Shown piece after piece: positions 21,159-29,770 of a DNA stretch of 64,000 nt. Position numbers and translations under genes: made by a program. The notes below the pieces were generated by a model. It was not told where the DNA came from. It did not search any database and saw only the letters and a list, made by a program, of their open reading frames with translations. This stretch comes from CBDESM01 sp965205165 (lineage in GTDB: Bacteria; Chloroflexota; Dehalococcoidia; Bin125), in contig OZ242037.1 of NCBI GenBank assembly GCA_965205165.1, positions 1,550,001 through 1,614,000 on the forward strand, written 5' to 3'. Every line of letters starts with the position of its first letter. Position 1 is the stretch's first letter.

Positions 21159-23987
21159 ATGGCAGACATGACAGATGCGGCAGACAGGGCAGACACGGCA
21201 CGCACGGTCGAGGCGGAGATCGCGGGGCGGACGCTGAGCATCGAGACGGGCAGGCTGGCGGCGCAGGCGGGCGGGGCGGTGACGGTGCGCTACGGGGACA
21301 CGATGCTGCTGGGCACGGCGACGGCGTCGAAGCCGCGGGCGGGGATCGATTTCTTCCCGCTGTCGGTGGAGTTCGAGGAGCGGCTGTACGCGGCGGGGCG
21401 GATCCCGGGCTCGTTCTTCCGGCGCGAGGGGCGGCCGACGACGACGGCGGTGCTGTCGGCGCGGCTGACGGACCGGCCGATCCGGCCGCTGTTCCCGAAG
21501 GGGTACAACGACGACACGCAGCTGATCATCACGATCCTGTCGGTGGACATGGAGAATCCGCCGGACACGCTGGGGACGATCGCGGCGAGCGCGGCGCTGT
21601 GCGCGTCGGACATTCCGTTCGACGGGCCGGTGGCGTCGGTGCGTGTGGGGCACATCGAGGGGGAGCTGGTGCTGCAGCCGACGTTCGCGCAGCTGGAGCA
21701 GAGCGACCTGAATTTGGTGGTGGCGGGGACGAAGGACGCGATCACGATGGTGGAGGCGGAGGCGGGGGAGGTGTCGGAATCGCTGCTGGTGGACGCGCTG
21801 GCGCTGGGGCAGGAGGCGATCACGGCGATCTGCGAAATCCAGGAGGAGCTGGCCGCGGAGTCGGGGCGCGAGAAGCGCGCGTACGCGCCGGACGAGATCG
21901 ACGAGGATGCGCTGGCCTTGGCGATCGAGCGCTGCGAGGCGGAGCTGGAGGAGGCGCTGACGGGCAGCGCCGACAAGGCTGCACGGGACCGTCGGCGCTC
22001 GGAGGTGCAGGCGGAGCTGCTCGGATCGCTGGGCGAGGATGACGACGCGGAAGCGGTGAAGGCGGCCTTCGGGGAGCTGGAGAAGCGGATCGTGCGGCGC
22101 AGCATCCTCGAGGACGGGCTGCGGCCGGACGGGCGGGGGCCGGAGGATCTGCGGCCGCTGAGCGCGGACACGGGGCTGGTGCCGCGGACGCACGGTTCGG
22201 GGCTGTTCCAGCGGGGCGAGACGCAGGTGCTGTCGCTGACGACGCTGGCGGGCAGCGGGATGGCGCAGCGGCTGGACGACCTCACGCCGGAAGATTCGAA
22301 GCGGTTCATGCACCACTACAACTTCCCGCCGTTCTCGACGGGGGAGACGGGGCGCGTGGGCAATCCGAGCCGGCGCTCGATCGGGCACGGGATGCTGGGC
22401 GAGCGGGCGATGCAGGCGATCCTGCCGGAGCCGGACGAATTCCCGTACACGATCCGGGTCGTGTCGGAGGTGCTCTCCTCGAACGGTTCGACCTCGATGG
22501 CCTCGGTTTGCGCGTCGGTGCTGTCGATGATGGACGCGGGGGTGCCGATCAAGGCGCCGATCGCGGGGATCGCGATGGGGCTGATCAAGGAGGGGGAGGA
22601 GGTCGCGATCCTGACGGACATCGCGGGGATCGAGGATCACCTGGGGGACATGGATTTCAAGGTGGCGGGCAGCCGCGAGGGCGTGACGGCGCTGCAGATG
22701 GACATGAAGGTGAAGGGGATCGGGCTGGAGATCCTGTCGCGCGCGCTGGAGCAGGCGCGGGATGCGCGGCTGGAGATCATGGACGTGATGACCGAGTGCA
22801 TCGCCTCGCCGCGCGAGGAGATGTCGCCGCACGCGCCGCGGATCATCCGGATCGACGTGCCGACGGACAAGATCGGGGCGATCATCGGGCCGGGCGGGCG
22901 GTCGATCCGGCAGCTGGAGGAGGACACGGGGGCGGACATTTCGGTGGAGGACGACGGGGCGGTGTACATCACGGCGGTGGATCAGGCGTCGGGGCAGGCG
23001 GCCTACGACCGGATCCACGCGCTGACGCACGACCCGGAGCCGGGGCAGGTGTTCACGGGGAAGGTGGTGCGGATCCTGCCGTTCGGGGCGTTCGTGGAGA
23101 TCGCGCCGGGCAAGGACGCGATGGTGCACGTCTCGGAGCTGGCGGAGGGGCGGGTGGAACGGGTCGAGGACGAGGTGAACGTGGGCGACGAGCTGACGGT
23201 GATGGTGATGGAGATCGACAACCTGGGGCGGATCAACGCCTCGCGGCGCGCGGTGCTGACCGGCTCGGACGGGCCGCCGGATCGGCCGCCGCGTGCGCGG
23301 CGCGAGCGCGGCGGTGGAGAGCGCGGGCGCGGCGATCGCGGCGATCGGGAGGAGCGCGGCGGGCCGGAGCGCGGGCAGCGCGAGCGGCGGCCGCGGCGGG
23401 AGCGCCGCGACGACGGGGAGCGCGAGGAGCGCCCGACCCGGGAGCGGCGGCCGCGCCAGCGGCGGCGGTTCGACGACGATGACGATTCCGACGACGCGGC
23501 GGAGATCGCCCCGCCGGCGGAGATCGAGGAAGAGCCGTTCGACGCGGCCGATGAGCCGGAGGCCGCGGTCGAGCCGGCGGAGGAAGCGCCGGCCGAAGAC
23601 GCGGCCGAAGATGCGGCCGATGAGCGCCCGCGGGCGCGGCGGCCGCGGCGGCGCGAGTTGGACGACGAAGATCGCGGCGATTCGGCCGCGGGCGGCGAGG
23701 AAGAGGACGGCCAGCCGGTCCGCCGGCGGCGGAAGCGCCGCCGCCGGACCGGGCAGGGCGGCGAGGGCGGCCCGCCGGCGGGCAGCCGCGCGGATGCGCC
23801 GCGGCGCGAGCCCCGGGAGCGGCCGGCGCCGCGCGAGGAGCGCGAAGAACGGCAGCCGGAGAGCAACACCGCCCCGCGCCGGCGCGGGATCCTCGACCGG
23901 ATGCCGCTGCGGCGGCAGCGCGACGACGACGGCCCGCCGCCGCCCCCGCCCCCGCCGCGCGCGGACTTCGGCGCGCCCAACCGCTGA
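21159..23987 (+). CDS. pnp: Polynucleotide phosphorylase with long disordered tail
   Basis: About 942 residues, some 240 more than usual. The normal core is complete: two RNase PH domains ('FFRREGRPTTTAVLSARL', 'NGSTSMASVC'), the KH domain ('DKIGAIIGPGGRSIRQLEED') and S1 domain ('GKVVRILPFGAFVEIAPGKD'). PNPase degrades RNA 3' to 5' with phosphate. Residues ~705-942 form a low-complexity tail: Arg/Glu/Gly-rich, then acidic, then again Arg-rich blocks and an eight-proline run. Such tails are typical of RNase E scaffolds, not PNPase. The ATG at 21159 (AGGA upstream) was chosen over 21093. Confidence 0.95.
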   Translation: MADMTDAADRADTARTVEAEIAGRTLSIETGRLAAQAGGAVTVRYGDTMLLGTATASKPRAGIDFFPLSVEFEERLYAAGRIPGSFFRREGRPTTTAVLSARLTDRPIRPLFPKGYNDDTQLIITILSVDMENPPDTLGTIAASAALCASDIPFDGPVASVRVGHIEGELVLQPTFAQLEQSDLNLVVAGTKDAITMVEAEAGEVSESLLVDALALGQEAITAICEIQEELAAESGREKRAYAPDEIDEDALALAIERCEAELEEALTGSADKAARDRRRSEVQAELLGSLGEDDDAEAVKAAFGELEKRIVRRSILEDGLRPDGRGPEDLRPLSADTGLVPRTHGSGLFQRGETQVLSLTTLAGSGMAQRLDDLTPEDSKRFMHHYNFPPFSTGETGRVGNPSRRSIGHGMLGERAMQAILPEPDEFPYTIRVVSEVLSSNGSTSMASVCASVLSMMDAGVPIKAPIAGIAMGLIKEGEEVAILTDIAGIEDHLGDMDFKVAGSREGVTALQMDMKVKGIGLEILSRALEQARDARLEIMDVMTECIASPREEMSPHAPRIIRIDVPTDKIGAIIGPGGRSIRQLEEDTGADISVEDDGAVYITAVDQASGQAAYDRIHALTHDPEPGQVFTGKVVRILPFGAFVEIAPGKDAMVHVSELAEGRVERVEDEVNVGDELTVMVMEIDNLGRINASRRAVLTGSDGPPDRPPRARRERGGGERGRGDRGDREERGGPERGQRERRPRRERRDDGEREERPTRERRPRQRRRFDDDDDSDDAAEIAPPAEIEEEPFDAADEPEAAVEPAEEAPAEDAAEDAADERPRARRPRRRELDDEDRGDSAAGGEEEDGQPVRRRRKRRRRTGQGGEGGPPAGSRADAPRREPRERPAPREEREERQPESNTAPRRRGILDRMPLRRQRDDDGPPPPPPPPRADFGAPNR

Positions 23988-24018
23988 GCGGAAGGGGCTG
24001 AGCGGGGGGGGAGGGGCG

Positions 24019-24801
24019 ATGCGGATCGCGATGAGCGGCGCGGGCAACATGGGCGCGCAGATCATGGGCGCGCTCGAGGCCGCGGACGATCTGGAGCTGG
24101 TCGGCGCGCTGGACGGGCTGGGGACGGAGTCCAGCGTCATGGTCGGCGGGCGGGCGGTGCCGTTGTCGGCGAGCCTCGACGCGCTGGCGGAGTGGGCGCC
24201 GGACGCGGTGATCGATTTCTCCAACGCGGCTTGGACGGAGCGGCTGCTGCCGGCGGCGATCGCGGCGGGGGTGCGGCCGGTGATCGGCACGTCGGGGCTT
24301 TCGGACGAGCTGATCGCGGATGCGGCGGCGGCTTGCGCGGAGCGCGGATTGGGCGGCGTGGTGGCGGCGAATTTCGCGCTGGGCGCGGTGATGATGATGC
24401 ACTTGGCGCGGATCGCGGCGCCGCATTTCGAGGCGGTCGAGGTGATCGAGATGCACCACGCGGGCAAGGTCGACGCGCCGTCGGGCACGGCGGTGGCGAC
24501 GGCGCAGGAGCTGCGCGAGGCGCGCGGGCGCGATTTCGAGCGCAACGTGGCCGAGCGGGAGCCGATCGCGGGCGGGCGGGGGGCGGAGCACGGGGGGGTG
24601 TCGCTGCATTCGGTGCGGCTGCCGGGGCTGGTGGCGCACCAGCAGATCATGTTCGGCGGGGTCGGGGAGACGCTGACGATCCGGCACGATTCGATGAGCC
24701 GGGAGTCGTTCGTTCCGATGGTGCTGCATGCAGCGCGGACGGTCGTAGAGTTGGATCGCCTGGTGGTCGGGCTGGACCGGCTTCTGGGGCTGCGCGGCTG
24801 A
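24019..24801 (+). CDS. dapB: 4-hydroxy-tetrahydrodipicolinate reductase
   Basis: A 260-residue DapB, the second dedicated step of lysine/diaminopimelate synthesis. The nucleotide loop 'GAGNMGAQIM', the catalytic 'EMHHAGKVDAPSGTA' and 'TIRHDSMSRESF' are present. It starts 31 bp after pnp and is followed by asd. The open frame continues upstream through the pnp tail in a different frame; the ATG at 24019 matches the family N-terminus. Confidence 0.96.
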   Translation: MRIAMSGAGNMGAQIMGALEAADDLELVGALDGLGTESSVMVGGRAVPLSASLDALAEWAPDAVIDFSNAAWTERLLPAAIAAGVRPVIGTSGLSDELIADAAAACAERGLGGVVAANFALGAVMMMHLARIAAPHFEAVEVIEMHHAGKVDAPSGTAVATAQELREARGRDFERNVAEREPIAGGRGAEHGGVSLHSVRLPGLVAHQQIMFGGVGETLTIRHDSMSRESFVPMVLHAARTVVELDRLVVGLDRLLGLRG

Positions 24802-24835
24802 TTTCCGGGCTGGATCCCCGGCGAAGGAGACGTTG

Positions 24836-25852
24836 ATGGGGCGCGAACTGACGGTGGCGCTGGTCGGCGCGACGGGGGTGGTGGGCGCGGAATTCCTGCG
24901 CTGCATGGAAGAGCGGGACTTTCCGGTGGGCGAGCTGCGGCTGCTGGCGACGAAGCGCTCGGCGGGGCGGGAGCTGCGCTTCCGCGGGGAGGCGCTGAGC
25001 GTGGCGGAGACCACGCACGCTGCGTTCGACGGGGCGGACATCGCCTTCATTTCGGCCTCGACCGCGGCCTCGAAGGAGCTCTGCCCGGCGGCGGCGGAGC
25101 GGGGCGCGGTCGCGTTCGACGATTCATCGGCGTTCCGGCAGCAGGAGGGGGTGCCGCTGGTGGTGCCGGAGATCAACCCGGAGGATCTGCGCGAGCACGG
25201 GGGGATCATCGCCACGCCGAACTGCACGACGGTGCCGCTGGTGCTGACCTTGGCGCCGCTGATGCGCGAGGCCGGAGTGACGCGGGTGATCGCGGACACC
25301 TACCAGGCGGTGAGCGGATCGGGGCAGGCGGCGGTGCATGAGCTGCGGGGGCAGATCGCGGCGCTGGCGGAGGGCGGGGAGCCGCCGATCGAGGAGTATC
25401 CGAAGCAGATCGCGTACAACGCGATCCCGCAGGTGGACGTGTTCCTGGAGGACGGGTACACGAAGGAAGAGTGGAAGATGCAGGCGGAGAGCCGCAAGAT
25501 CCTGCACCGGCCGGACCTGCCGCTGAGCGCGACCTGCGTGCGGGTGCCGACGGAGGTGTCGCACGCCATCGCGGTACACGCCGATTTCGAGCGGCCGATT
25601 CCGGTTGAGCGGGCGCATGAGCTGTGGCGCGGGCAGGCGGGGCTGGAAGTGGTGGACGGGCGCGCGCCGGGCGGCTACCCGACGCCGCTGGACGGGGCGG
25701 GGATCGATGCGACGCTGGTCGGTCGGGCGCGGACGGACGCGACCAATCCGAACGGGCTGGCCTATTGGGTGGTGGCGGACAACCTGCGCAAGGGCAGCGC
25801 GCTGAACATGGTCCAGATGGTGGAGTGGATGCTCGCGGACGGCTGCCTCTAG
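24836..25852 (+). CDS. asd: Aspartate-semialdehyde dehydrogenase
   Basis: A 338-residue Asd making aspartate semialdehyde from aspartyl phosphate with NADPH. Motifs: 'VGATGVVGAEFLRCMEER', active-site Cys in 'ATPNCTTVPL' (about C130), 'QAVSGSG' and 'RVPTEVSHA', with a C-terminal 'DNLRKGSALN'. GAAGGAGA is a strong ribosome site 6-7 nt before the ATG. It lies in the dapB-asd-dapA group. Confidence 0.96.
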   Translation: MGRELTVALVGATGVVGAEFLRCMEERDFPVGELRLLATKRSAGRELRFRGEALSVAETTHAAFDGADIAFISASTAASKELCPAAAERGAVAFDDSSAFRQQEGVPLVVPEINPEDLREHGGIIATPNCTTVPLVLTLAPLMREAGVTRVIADTYQAVSGSGQAAVHELRGQIAALAEGGEPPIEEYPKQIAYNAIPQVDVFLEDGYTKEEWKMQAESRKILHRPDLPLSATCVRVPTEVSHAIAVHADFERPIPVERAHELWRGQAGLEVVDGRAPGGYPTPLDGAGIDATLVGRARTDATNPNGLAYWVVADNLRKGSALNMVQMVEWMLADGCL

Positions 25853-25868
25853 GGCGTTTCGCCCTTCG

Positions 25869-25874
25869 TATCCT
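25869..25874 (+). promoter_or_regulatory. -10 box of metallopeptidase gene (leaderless)
   Basis: TATCCT followed by 6 nt and the ATG at 25881. Confidence 0.5.
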
Positions 25875-25880
25875 GAGGGC

Positions 25881-27824
25881 ATGTTCAAGACGATGTTGGC
25901 GGCGCTGACGGCGCTGATTCTGGGCGTTGGCGCGGTGATCCCGCTGCGGGCGGCGGAGGATGAGAGCTGGCACGGGAGCGATCCGGCCGGCGAGCTCGCG
26001 GTCGCCTTGCAGCCGGGGCTCAATCCGGCGGGCTGGACGGCCGCGCCGACCACGGCGGGGGCGCTGTTCGAGGCGATTGCGGAGGCGGAGGCGATCTTCG
26101 CGTGGGACGCGGTGCGGCAGCGCTGGCTGGCGGCGGGGCGGGATGCGCCGGCGGGACCGGATGCGCTCGAGGAGATCAGGCCGGGGGCGGGACTGCTGAT
26201 CAGGATCGGCGGCGATGAGGCGGTCGAGTGGACGCGGCCGATCGTTCCGGATCGGGGCACGGTGGAGCTGCGGGCGGGCCACAATTTCGCCGCCTGGGGC
26301 GGGCGGGACGATGTGCCGCTGGCGCATGCGATCCGCGGGATCGGCGGGTCGCTGGCGGCGATCCGCACGTGGGATGCCGATGGCGGCGGGTGGGTGCTGC
26401 ACGATCTCGAGGGCGCGCCGGAGGGGGAGATCGATCGCGGCGACGTGCTGTGGATCGAGATGGAGCGGAGCGCGCCGTGGCTGCAGCCGACGTATCTGCG
26501 GCCGGAGATCGCCGACGGGTCGGAGCGGCTGGAGCGGGATTTGGATGCGGTGCTGCGGTACTTCGACCGGGAGTACGCGGTGCAGGCGGACGCGGCGGGG
26601 CTCAGGATCCGCCTCACCAGCTTGGACCTGCCCTCGAACGCGGCGGCGGCCTACTTCGGGCTGGAGGATCGGATCATCATCCGGCCGTCGAGCTACGCGG
26701 GGGATCTGCTGGCGCACGAGTACTTCCACGCGCTGCAGGATGATCTGACGGGCGAGGCGATGTGGTTCGAGGACGGGCGGGCGCCGCTGGCGGACTTGTC
26801 GATCCATTTCAGCTGGCTGATCGAGGGATCGGCGGAGTTCATCGAATGGGATTTCGCGATGGGGCACGACTTGCAGAACCGCAACTTGCAGCGGGTGGTG
26901 AGTTCGTGGGCTTCGGCGCGGCGGCTGGCGGCGAACCGGCTGACGGGGAACATGGAGCTGCTGCCGACCAGCGTTTCGGTCTGGGAATACGACCACGGGG
27001 CGATCGCGTTCGACCGGGTGCTGGGCGAAGAGCGGGCGGGGGCGGGGGCGATCATCGAATTCTGGCGGCTGATGAGCCCGAACTACCCGGTGCCGGGGCG
27101 GCCGTGGGCGGCGGAGCCGGATTTGGCGGGCGCGTTCGCGGCGGCGTTCGGGACCGGCCTGGACGAATTCATCGAGGAGTTCAACGGGTGGCTGAGGCAG
27201 GTGGCGTCGGAGCGCGGAGCGGAGGCTGATCCGGAGCGGACGGTGCGGGGCACGATCCGGTTCGACGGCGGAGCCCCCGTGGCCGGCGGGACCGTGCGGC
27301 TGTTCCGGTCGTACCAGGGCGGGATCGGCAAGTTCGCGTACCGGTCGGCGGCGACGTCGGCGGAGGGGGAATACGTCCTGCGGGTGCCGCGGTACGGGAC
27401 GTGGTTCTTGGGGGCGGAGGTCGCGCCGGGCTGCGAGATCGCGGTGGTGGACGGCGAGGGAGCGCGGGAGCTGGAGCGGGCGACGGATTACTCGGCGACG
27501 TCGGGCGACATTGCGGGGCTGGACATCAGCGTGGCGGAGGAGCTGTGCGCGGAGCGGCTGGACGGGCGGCTGGTCTCGGAAGACGGGGCCGTCCTGGGCG
27601 GGTTCGAGGTGTGGGTGGGCAGCGGGCCGGAGGAGTACGGGAATTTGCGGGTTCGGACGCGGACGGACGCGGACGGGCGATGGACGGCGGCGCTGCCGGC
27701 GGGGACGGAGGGGCACCGGGCGTACGCGCGGCTCTGCGAGCTGCCGAACCGGCGCTGGGGCGCGGTGCCGATTTTCGGCCCGGATTGGGAATTCCAAGTG
27801 CCGGAGTACGCCTGCGTCCGCTGA
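25881..27824 (+). CDS. Secreted gluzincin-like metallopeptidase with repeat and CarboxypepD-like domains
   Basis: A 647-residue exported protein. A signal peptide covers residues 1-25. Two related N-terminal modules follow, each with a 'LxxGxNxxxW' start ('LQPGLNPAGWTAAP', 'LRAGHNFAAWGGRD') and a W-rich end. The peptidase domain carries 'HEYFHALQ' (H279-H283, an HExxH zinc site) and 'WLIEGSAEFIEW' about 33 residues later, matching MA-type peptidases. The last ~200 residues contain two beta-sandwich modules of the carboxypeptidase regulatory type ('TVRGTIRFDGGAPVAGGTVR', 'GRLVSEDGAVLGGFEVWV'). Its place between asd and dapA is unexplained by pathway. Substrate unknown. Confidence 0.8.
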   Translation: MFKTMLAALTALILGVGAVIPLRAAEDESWHGSDPAGELAVALQPGLNPAGWTAAPTTAGALFEAIAEAEAIFAWDAVRQRWLAAGRDAPAGPDALEEIRPGAGLLIRIGGDEAVEWTRPIVPDRGTVELRAGHNFAAWGGRDDVPLAHAIRGIGGSLAAIRTWDADGGGWVLHDLEGAPEGEIDRGDVLWIEMERSAPWLQPTYLRPEIADGSERLERDLDAVLRYFDREYAVQADAAGLRIRLTSLDLPSNAAAAYFGLEDRIIIRPSSYAGDLLAHEYFHALQDDLTGEAMWFEDGRAPLADLSIHFSWLIEGSAEFIEWDFAMGHDLQNRNLQRVVSSWASARRLAANRLTGNMELLPTSVSVWEYDHGAIAFDRVLGEERAGAGAIIEFWRLMSPNYPVPGRPWAAEPDLAGAFAAAFGTGLDEFIEEFNGWLRQVASERGAEADPERTVRGTIRFDGGAPVAGGTVRLFRSYQGGIGKFAYRSAATSAEGEYVLRVPRYGTWFLGAEVAPGCEIAVVDGEGARELERATDYSATSGDIAGLDISVAEELCAERLDGRLVSEDGAVLGGFEVWVGSGPEEYGNLRVRTRTDADGRWTAALPAGTEGHRAYARLCELPNRRWGAVPIFGPDWEFQVPEYACVR

Positions 27825-27866
27825 GCGGGCGGGCCGGCGCCGGAGTCGGCGGCGTTCGCGGCGCGG

Positions 27867-27872
27867 TACCCT
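27867..27872 (+). promoter_or_regulatory. -10 box of dapA
   Basis: TACCCT, about 51 nt before the dapA ATG. It suggests dapA is not transcribed only from dapB. Confidence 0.35.
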
Positions 27873-27923
27873 GCGGAACGAGGAGCGGGCCGCCGCGCTG
27901 GCGGGACGCGGGAGGAGGCCGTG

Positions 27924-28826
27924 ATGGCTGAATTGGGACGTCTCTACACGGCGATGGTGACGCCGATGCGGGAGGATTTGTCGGTGGACGTGGAGGGCGC
28001 GCAGGCGCTGGCCGCGGCGCTGCTCGATTCGGGATCGGACGGGGTGGTGGTGGCGGGGACGACGGGGGAATCGCCGACGCTGGAGCACGAGGAAGAGCGG
28101 GTGCTGTTCCGCGAGCTGCTGCCGGTGGTGCACGAGCGGGGCGGGACGCTGGTGGCGGGGACGGGGTCGAACAGCACGGCGACCGCGATCGAGGCGTCGG
28201 AGCTGGCGGCGGCGATCGGAGTGGACGGGCTGCTGCTGGTCGCGCCGTACTACAACAAGCCGTCGCAGGAGGGGCTGTACCGGCATTTCCGGGCGGTCGC
28301 GGAGGCGGTCGAGCTGCCCTGCATCATGTACAACGTGCCCTCGCGCACGGGGATCAACATGGCCGCGGAGACGCAGGTGCGGCTGGGGCACGACGTGGCC
28401 AACATCTGCGGGACCAAGGAAGCGTCGGGCGATCTGGAGCAGATCGCGGAGATCATCCGCACCGCGCCGGAGGGGTTCCGGGTCTGGAGCGGGAACGACG
28501 GGGACAACCTGCCGATTCTGGCGCTGGGCGGCTACGGGGCGATCTCGGTGCTCTCGCACTTGGTCGGGGGGCAGATCAGCGCGATGTACGAGGCGTGGGA
28601 CGCGAAGGACACGGAAGCGGCGGGCAAGTACGCGGTGGGGCTGGCGCCGCTGGTCAAGGCGATGTTCCTGGTCGGGAATCCGGTGCCGGTGAAGTGGGCG
28701 CTGAACGAGGTCGGCTTCCCGGTGGGGCCGCCGCGGCCGCCGCTGGCGGAGCCGGACGAGGCGATCAAGGCGCAGATCCGCGAGGTGCTGGCGAACGTCG
28801 ACGTGGACATCGAGGCGCCGGCGTGA
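27924..28826 (+). CDS. dapA: 4-hydroxy-tetrahydrodipicolinate synthase
   Basis: A 300-residue DapA, condensing pyruvate with aspartate semialdehyde. 'GTTGESPTL', the proton-relay Tyr in 'YNVPSRTG' and the Schiff-base Lys in 'CGTKEASGD' (about K165) are present. A GTG lies one codon before the chosen ATG. The last codons overlap a lipoprotein start (GTGA). Confidence 0.95.
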   Translation: MAELGRLYTAMVTPMREDLSVDVEGAQALAAALLDSGSDGVVVAGTTGESPTLEHEEERVLFRELLPVVHERGGTLVAGTGSNSTATAIEASELAAAIGVDGLLLVAPYYNKPSQEGLYRHFRAVAEAVELPCIMYNVPSRTGINMAAETQVRLGHDVANICGTKEASGDLEQIAEIIRTAPEGFRVWSGNDGDNLPILALGGYGAISVLSHLVGGQISAMYEAWDAKDTEAAGKYAVGLAPLVKAMFLVGNPVPVKWALNEVGFPVGPPRPPLAEPDEAIKAQIREVLANVDVDIEAPA

Positions 28827-29713
28827 AGCGCGCGCGGGCGGGGCTGGCGGGCGTAATCCTGCTGGTCGCGTCGCTCGGCGCGGCGGCCTGCACGGAGGCG
28901 ATCGCGCGCTCGGAGCCCGCGCCGCAGGCGGGCGGCGCTGCGGCGCCCTCGATCGAGCAGCTGGTCGAGGCGATGGCCGCGTGGCAGGAGAACGCGGTCT
29001 CGATGCAGATGACGATCCGCACGGTCGCGACCGACGCAAGCGGGGAGGCGGTGATCGATCTCGAGCAGCGGCTGCTTGCCGACCTGCGCACGTGGGAGAT
29101 GTACACGGTCACGGACTCCGGCTCGATCGCCGGATTGGAGTTCAATGTCGAATTCCACCTGCTGATGCGCGAGGACGGCGTCTACATGACGCCGGCGCCG
29201 GAAGAGGGATGGCTGCGGCTCGGCGACTGGTTCGACGTCGGCGCGTTGATCGAGTCGATGCAGGCGTCCGGGCTCGACGCCGATCTGCTGACCGACCCGC
29301 GGCTGGGCGTGGAGGTTGAGCGGGGCTCGCTGGAGGGGCGGGAGGTTTGGGTCGTGCGGACCTCGATGTCGCCCGAACTCTTGAATGATCCGAGGTTCGA
29401 GCAGGCGGCGGTCGCGGCGCTGGGGGATCTGTGGGATGAGGAGGAGTTCGAGGCCGGGATCGGCCTGTTCGCGGGGGATCTCGCGTCGGTGCAGTACATC
29501 GATCCGCTCACGGGCGCGCCGCTGCGCTCGGAGATGACGATGGCGGTCGATGACGACGGCGGGCTGCTCCGGGTTACGGTGACCGCCGACACGATCGGCT
29601 GGAACGCGCCGTTCGAAATGCCGCAGCCGGAGCCGCTGCTGGAGGAGGACGAGGCGGAGGCGGTCTTCGACGATTGGTACGAGCAGGGGGGCGGCATACG
29701 GGTCGAGAGCTGA
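28823..29713 (+). CDS. Lipoprotein with LppX/LprG-like domain
   Basis: A 296-residue predicted lipoprotein with GTG start overlapping dapA. Signal and lipobox 'ASLGAAAC' place the lipidated Cys at 23. The mature part begins with an Ala/Pro-rich linker. It then shows a beta-rich pattern ('SMQMTIRTVATDASG', 'MYTVTDSGSI', 'MREDGVYMTP', 'WVVRTSMSPELL') like LppX/LprAFG-type lipid-carrier domains. The same pattern occurs twice in the 580-residue lipoprotein at 31.5 kb, so the two are related. Lipid or ligand binding is inferred. Confidence 0.75.
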   Translation: MKRARAGLAGVILLVASLGAAACTEAIARSEPAPQAGGAAAPSIEQLVEAMAAWQENAVSMQMTIRTVATDASGEAVIDLEQRLLADLRTWEMYTVTDSGSIAGLEFNVEFHLLMREDGVYMTPAPEEGWLRLGDWFDVGALIESMQASGLDADLLTDPRLGVEVERGSLEGREVWVVRTSMSPELLNDPRFEQAAVAALGDLWDEEEFEAGIGLFAGDLASVQYIDPLTGAPLRSEMTMAVDDDGGLLRVTVTADTIGWNAPFEMPQPEPLLEEDEAEAVFDDWYEQGGGIRVES

Positions 29714-29770
29714 GCGCGGTCGGCGTCTACCCTGCGCTTGCGGCGCGTGCCGCGGGGGCGAGGAGCCGCG

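Noticed and set aside
23271..23987. PNPase tail as a frameshift product
   Set aside because: The tail is in frame with the S1 domain, ends just before dapB with normal spacing, and its alternating charge is non-random; a frameshift is not needed to explain it.
21027..24650. 1207-residue minus-strand open frame opposite pnp and dapB
   Set aside because: Antisense shadow with an Arg/Pro/His-rich low-complexity translation and no domain, while the + strand encodes complete PNPase and DapB.
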